6,953 nucleotides of DNA from Coprobacillus sp. CAG:826. Its GTDB lineage: Bacteria; Bacillota_I; Bacilli_A; RFN20; CAG-826. The notes under the pieces were generated by a model that did no database searches, was not told the origin of the DNA, and worked only from the letters and a program-made list of their open reading frames with translations. The position numbers and the translations under genes are program-made. Where the stretch lies: positions 1 through 6,953 of the forward strand of contig FR897047.1 in assembly GCA_000437235.1 (NCBI GenBank), in the 5' to 3' direction. This document shows, one piece after another, positions 5,920 to 6,953 of the stretch. Position 1 is the stretch's first letter; each line of letters begins with the position of its first letter.

Positions 5920-6953
5920 CTATTCCTCTTCCATTTTAACGGCCGCGGGAACTTTGGGTAATCCTGGCATCGTTAAAATAGAACCTGTTAAACAGACGAT
6001 GAAATTAGCGCCTGCCGATAAACGGACTTCTCTTACCGTAATGGTAAAGTCTTGCGGTGCGCCTAAGACTTTAGGATCATCACTAAAGGATTGTGGCGTT
6101 TTAGCCATACAAACTGGAATATATTCATAGCCCATCTTTTTAAATTTTTCCATTTGTTCTTTGGCTTCTAAAGTATATTCGACATGAGTTGCGTGATAAA
6201 TCTTTTTCGCAATAATCTCAATCTTTTCTTCTAAAGGAAGTTCAACGTCATATAAAGGATGATAATGAGATGTGGTTTCATTTAAGGTTTTTACCACTTC
6301 TTTTGCTAAATCAATCGAACCTTCTCCACCTTTTAAGAAACCATCTAAGAAGGTGACAGAATAGCCTTCTTTTTTACACCAAGAAGTTAAGGCTTCCACT
6401 TCTTCTTTATGATCATCCGCAAAGTGATTAATTGCAACTATCACTGGTAAACCATATTGTTTCATATTCTCAATATGTTGTTTTAAATTACAAGTACCTT
6501 TTAATAAAGCATCGACATTTAACGTACGGATATCCTCTAAAGCTTGTCCGCCATGCATTTTTAAAGCACGGATGGTAGCGACCATAACGACCATATCGGG
6601 ATGTAAATGGCCTTCTCGACATTTAATATCTAAGAATTTTTCTGCGCCTAAATCCGCGCCAAAACCAGCTTCGGTAACGACAATCGGCGCTAATTTGAGG
6701 CCGAGTTTCGTAGCGATTAAAGAGTTACAACCATGCGCAATATTGGCAAAAGGTCCACCATGCACTAAAGCGGGATTTCCTTCTAGCGTTTGCACTAAGT
6801 TCGGCTTTAACGCTTCTTTCATGAGTTTCATAATGGCATGAGAAATTTTTAAATCACGAACATAGATGGGTTCATCTTGGTCATTATAAGCAACAATGAT
6901 TTTTTTGGTTCTTTCCATGAAATCATTTTCATCTTTCGCTAAGCATAAAATGG
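5920..6953 (-). CDS. fhs: Formate-tetrahydrofolate ligase, 5' end outside window
   Basis: The cytosolic enzyme that joins formate to tetrahydrofolate with ATP, giving 10-formyl-tetrahydrofolate for one-carbon metabolism (purines, formyl-Met-tRNA). The reading frame is open to the window edge, so only about 343 C-terminal residues of a family normally near 555 are present. The N-terminal P-loop is not visible. The Met at 6918 is internal: the 11 codons before it (ILCLAKDENDF) continue the family sequence. Counted from that Met, family landmarks are GGPFANIAHG (54-63), GFGADLGAEKF (85-95), the signature VATIRALKMHGG (113-124) and the C-terminal MPGLPKVPAA (317-326). No frameshift or missing motif is seen. 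Its local G+C is visibly higher than in the ABC genes, as expected for a well-expressed core gene. The DUF951 gene begins 2 nt after its TAG stop. Confidence 0.97.
   Translation of the reverse strand, partial: ILCLAKDENDFMERTKKIIVAYNDQDEPIYVRDLKISHAIMKLMKEALKPNLVQTLEGNPALVHGGPFANIAHGCNSLIATKLGLKLAPIVVTEAGFGADLGAEKFLDIKCREGHLHPDMVVMVATIRALKMHGGQALEDIRTLNVDALLKGTCNLKQHIENMKQYGLPVIVAINHFADDHKEEVEALTSWCKKEGYSVTFLDGFLKGGEGSIDLAKEVVKTLNETTSHYHPLYDVELPLEEKIEIIAKKIYHATHVEYTLEAKEQMEKFKKMGYEYIPVCMAKTPQSFSDDPKVLGAPQDFTITVREVRLSAGANFIVCLTGSILTMPGLPKVPAAVKMEEE

Noticed and set aside
5801..6130. Plus-strand open frame of 109 codons across the fhs end and DUF951
   Set aside because: It lies opposite two well-recognised genes, and its sequence is just the complement of conserved fhs and DUF951 codons.
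6572..6841. Plus-strand open frame of 89 codons inside fhs
   Set aside because: It is the complement of the conserved fhs signature region, with no independent coding evidence.
6916..6918. Met at 6918 as the true start of fhs
   Set aside because: The frame stays open to the window edge, the preceding codons match the family sequence, and the product would lack the N-terminal third with the P-loop.
231..6953. UGA reassigned to Trp (Mycoplasma-type code)
   Set aside because: All recognised genes read through without any in-frame TGA and their Trp codons are TGG, so the standard code suffices.

Overview
The window reads as ordinary chromosome from a low-G+C Bacillota, probably Bacilli in the broad sense (the Erysipelotrichales / RF39 / Acholeplasma side). 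This rests on the AT-rich DNA, purine-rich Shine-Dalgarno sites before most genes, Lys/Glu/Ser-rich proteins, a DUF951 protein (a Bacillota family) and tight gene packing. The assignment to class is inference. The standard genetic code fits: Trp is TGG throughout and no gene needs TGA read as Trp. No CRISPR array, insertion sequence, phage gene or integrase was seen.

Left part (1-767): a minus-strand tRNA-Gly(CCC) with an encoded CCA end, its own -10 box and a rho-independent terminator at the window edge. Divergent from it, on the plus strand, is a five-helix membrane protein that looks like DUF6512. That gene ends in a TTAA shared with the stop codon of the convergent gene.

Centre (764-5666, all minus strand; transcription runs right to left): a tightly packed ABC-exporter operon in the order ATPase (222 aa), MacB/FtsX-type permease (431 aa), fused ATPase-permease (860 aa), small two-helix membrane protein (107 aa). 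The first three genes overlap or are 1 nt apart. Together they encode two complete half-transporters, one split and one fused. The simplest reading is an asymmetric type VII (MacB-fold) ABC complex of unknown substrate.

Right part (5711-6953, minus strand): the 3' portion of formate-tetrahydrofolate ligase (fhs, 5' end outside the window), followed after 2 nt by a DUF951 protein.

The most interesting local structure is between DUF951 and the ABC operon. A strong terminator-like hairpin with a T tract runs directly into the first ABC start codon, and the Shine-Dalgarno sequence of that gene lies inside the 3' arm. No convincing separate promoter is visible there, so the hairpin may control read-through and translation of the exporter. 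No wholly new system can be demonstrated; the best candidates are this leader element and the unusual composition of the exporter module.
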